Shown one piece after another: positions 5,420 to 5,478 of a stretch of DNA of 5,478 bases. Within the stretch, counting starts at the first letter, position 1. Every line of letters begins with the position of its first letter. Source of the DNA: a candidate division TA06 bacterium (lineage in GTDB: Bacteria; Hydrothermota; DG-26; E44-bin18; JADFOU01); assembly GCA_022562655.1 (NCBI GenBank), contig JADFOU010000020.1:1-5478 (forward strand), written 5' to 3'. The position numbers and the translations under genes are program-made. The notes under the pieces are model-generated. The model searched no databases. It was given only the letters and a program-made list of their open reading frames with translations, and was not told the origin of the DNA.

Positions 5420-5478
5420 ATGTATCCAACCATTCTAAAACTCGGACATCTGGAGATTCACACCTGGGCACGCTTACT
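5420..5478 (+). CDS. lgt: Prolipoprotein diacylglyceryl transferase, N-terminal fragment (runs off window)
   Basis: Only the first 19 codons are present; the reading frame stays open to the right edge. The peptide begins MYPTILKLGHLEIHTWARL. This matches the typical Lgt opening: M-[YH]-P, a short hydrophobic strand, G, another strand, then an I-H-[TS] turn leading into the first membrane helix. Lgt moves diacylglycerol from phosphatidylglycerol to the lipobox cysteine of prolipoproteins in the inner membrane. The start lies 59 bases after the TPR stop, with no obvious Shine-Dalgarno; a T-run and GAA immediately precede it. The call rests on a short stretch, so it is likely rather than certain. 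The catalytic region lies outside the window. Confidence 0.7.
   Translation, partial: MYPTILKLGHLEIHTWARL

Overview
The window carries most of a bacterial rod-shape (elongasome) cluster on the + strand. Three cell-wall genes come first: mreD, mrdA (PBP2) and rodA. A cytoplasmic TPR-repeat protein follows, and the first 19 codons of what looks like lgt run off the right edge. All genes point the same way. Base composition is moderate. The gene set fits a rod-shaped, Gram-negative-type bacterium that makes lipoproteins. The dense short intergenic repeats would suit a deltaproteobacterium-like, Nitrospirota-like or candidate-phylum genome, but nothing here fixes the taxon.

Layout: 1-176 is non-coding, repeat-rich leader; mreC would be expected upstream but is not in the window. 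mreD (177-647) overlaps mrdA (629-2416) by 19 bases. A 63-base gap holding a stable inverted repeat separates mrdA from rodA (2480-3700). The 235-base gap before the TPR gene holds a second copy of the repeat found at the left edge, plus a perfect 15-base palindrome. The TPR gene (3936-5360) is followed by a 59-base gap holding a relative of the mrdA/rodA inverted repeat, and then by the lgt start at 5420.

Function: RodA is the SEDS glycosyltransferase that polymerises glycan from lipid II. PBP2 is its partner transpeptidase. MreD is a membrane component of the MreBCD scaffold that positions and activates the pair. Lgt would add diacylglycerol to prolipoproteins. The TPR protein has no signal peptide or membrane segment, and its role is unknown; a scaffold role is only a guess from position.

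I see no mobile element, CRISPR array or RNA gene, and no convincing promoter or intrinsic terminator. I found no clearly new multi-gene system. The unusual content lies in small DNA: two families of palindromic repeats at gene junctions, possible entry of such elements into coding sequence, an octamer that is over-represented, and a Cys/Cys/His/Cys set in PBP2 that aligns with a known zinc site.
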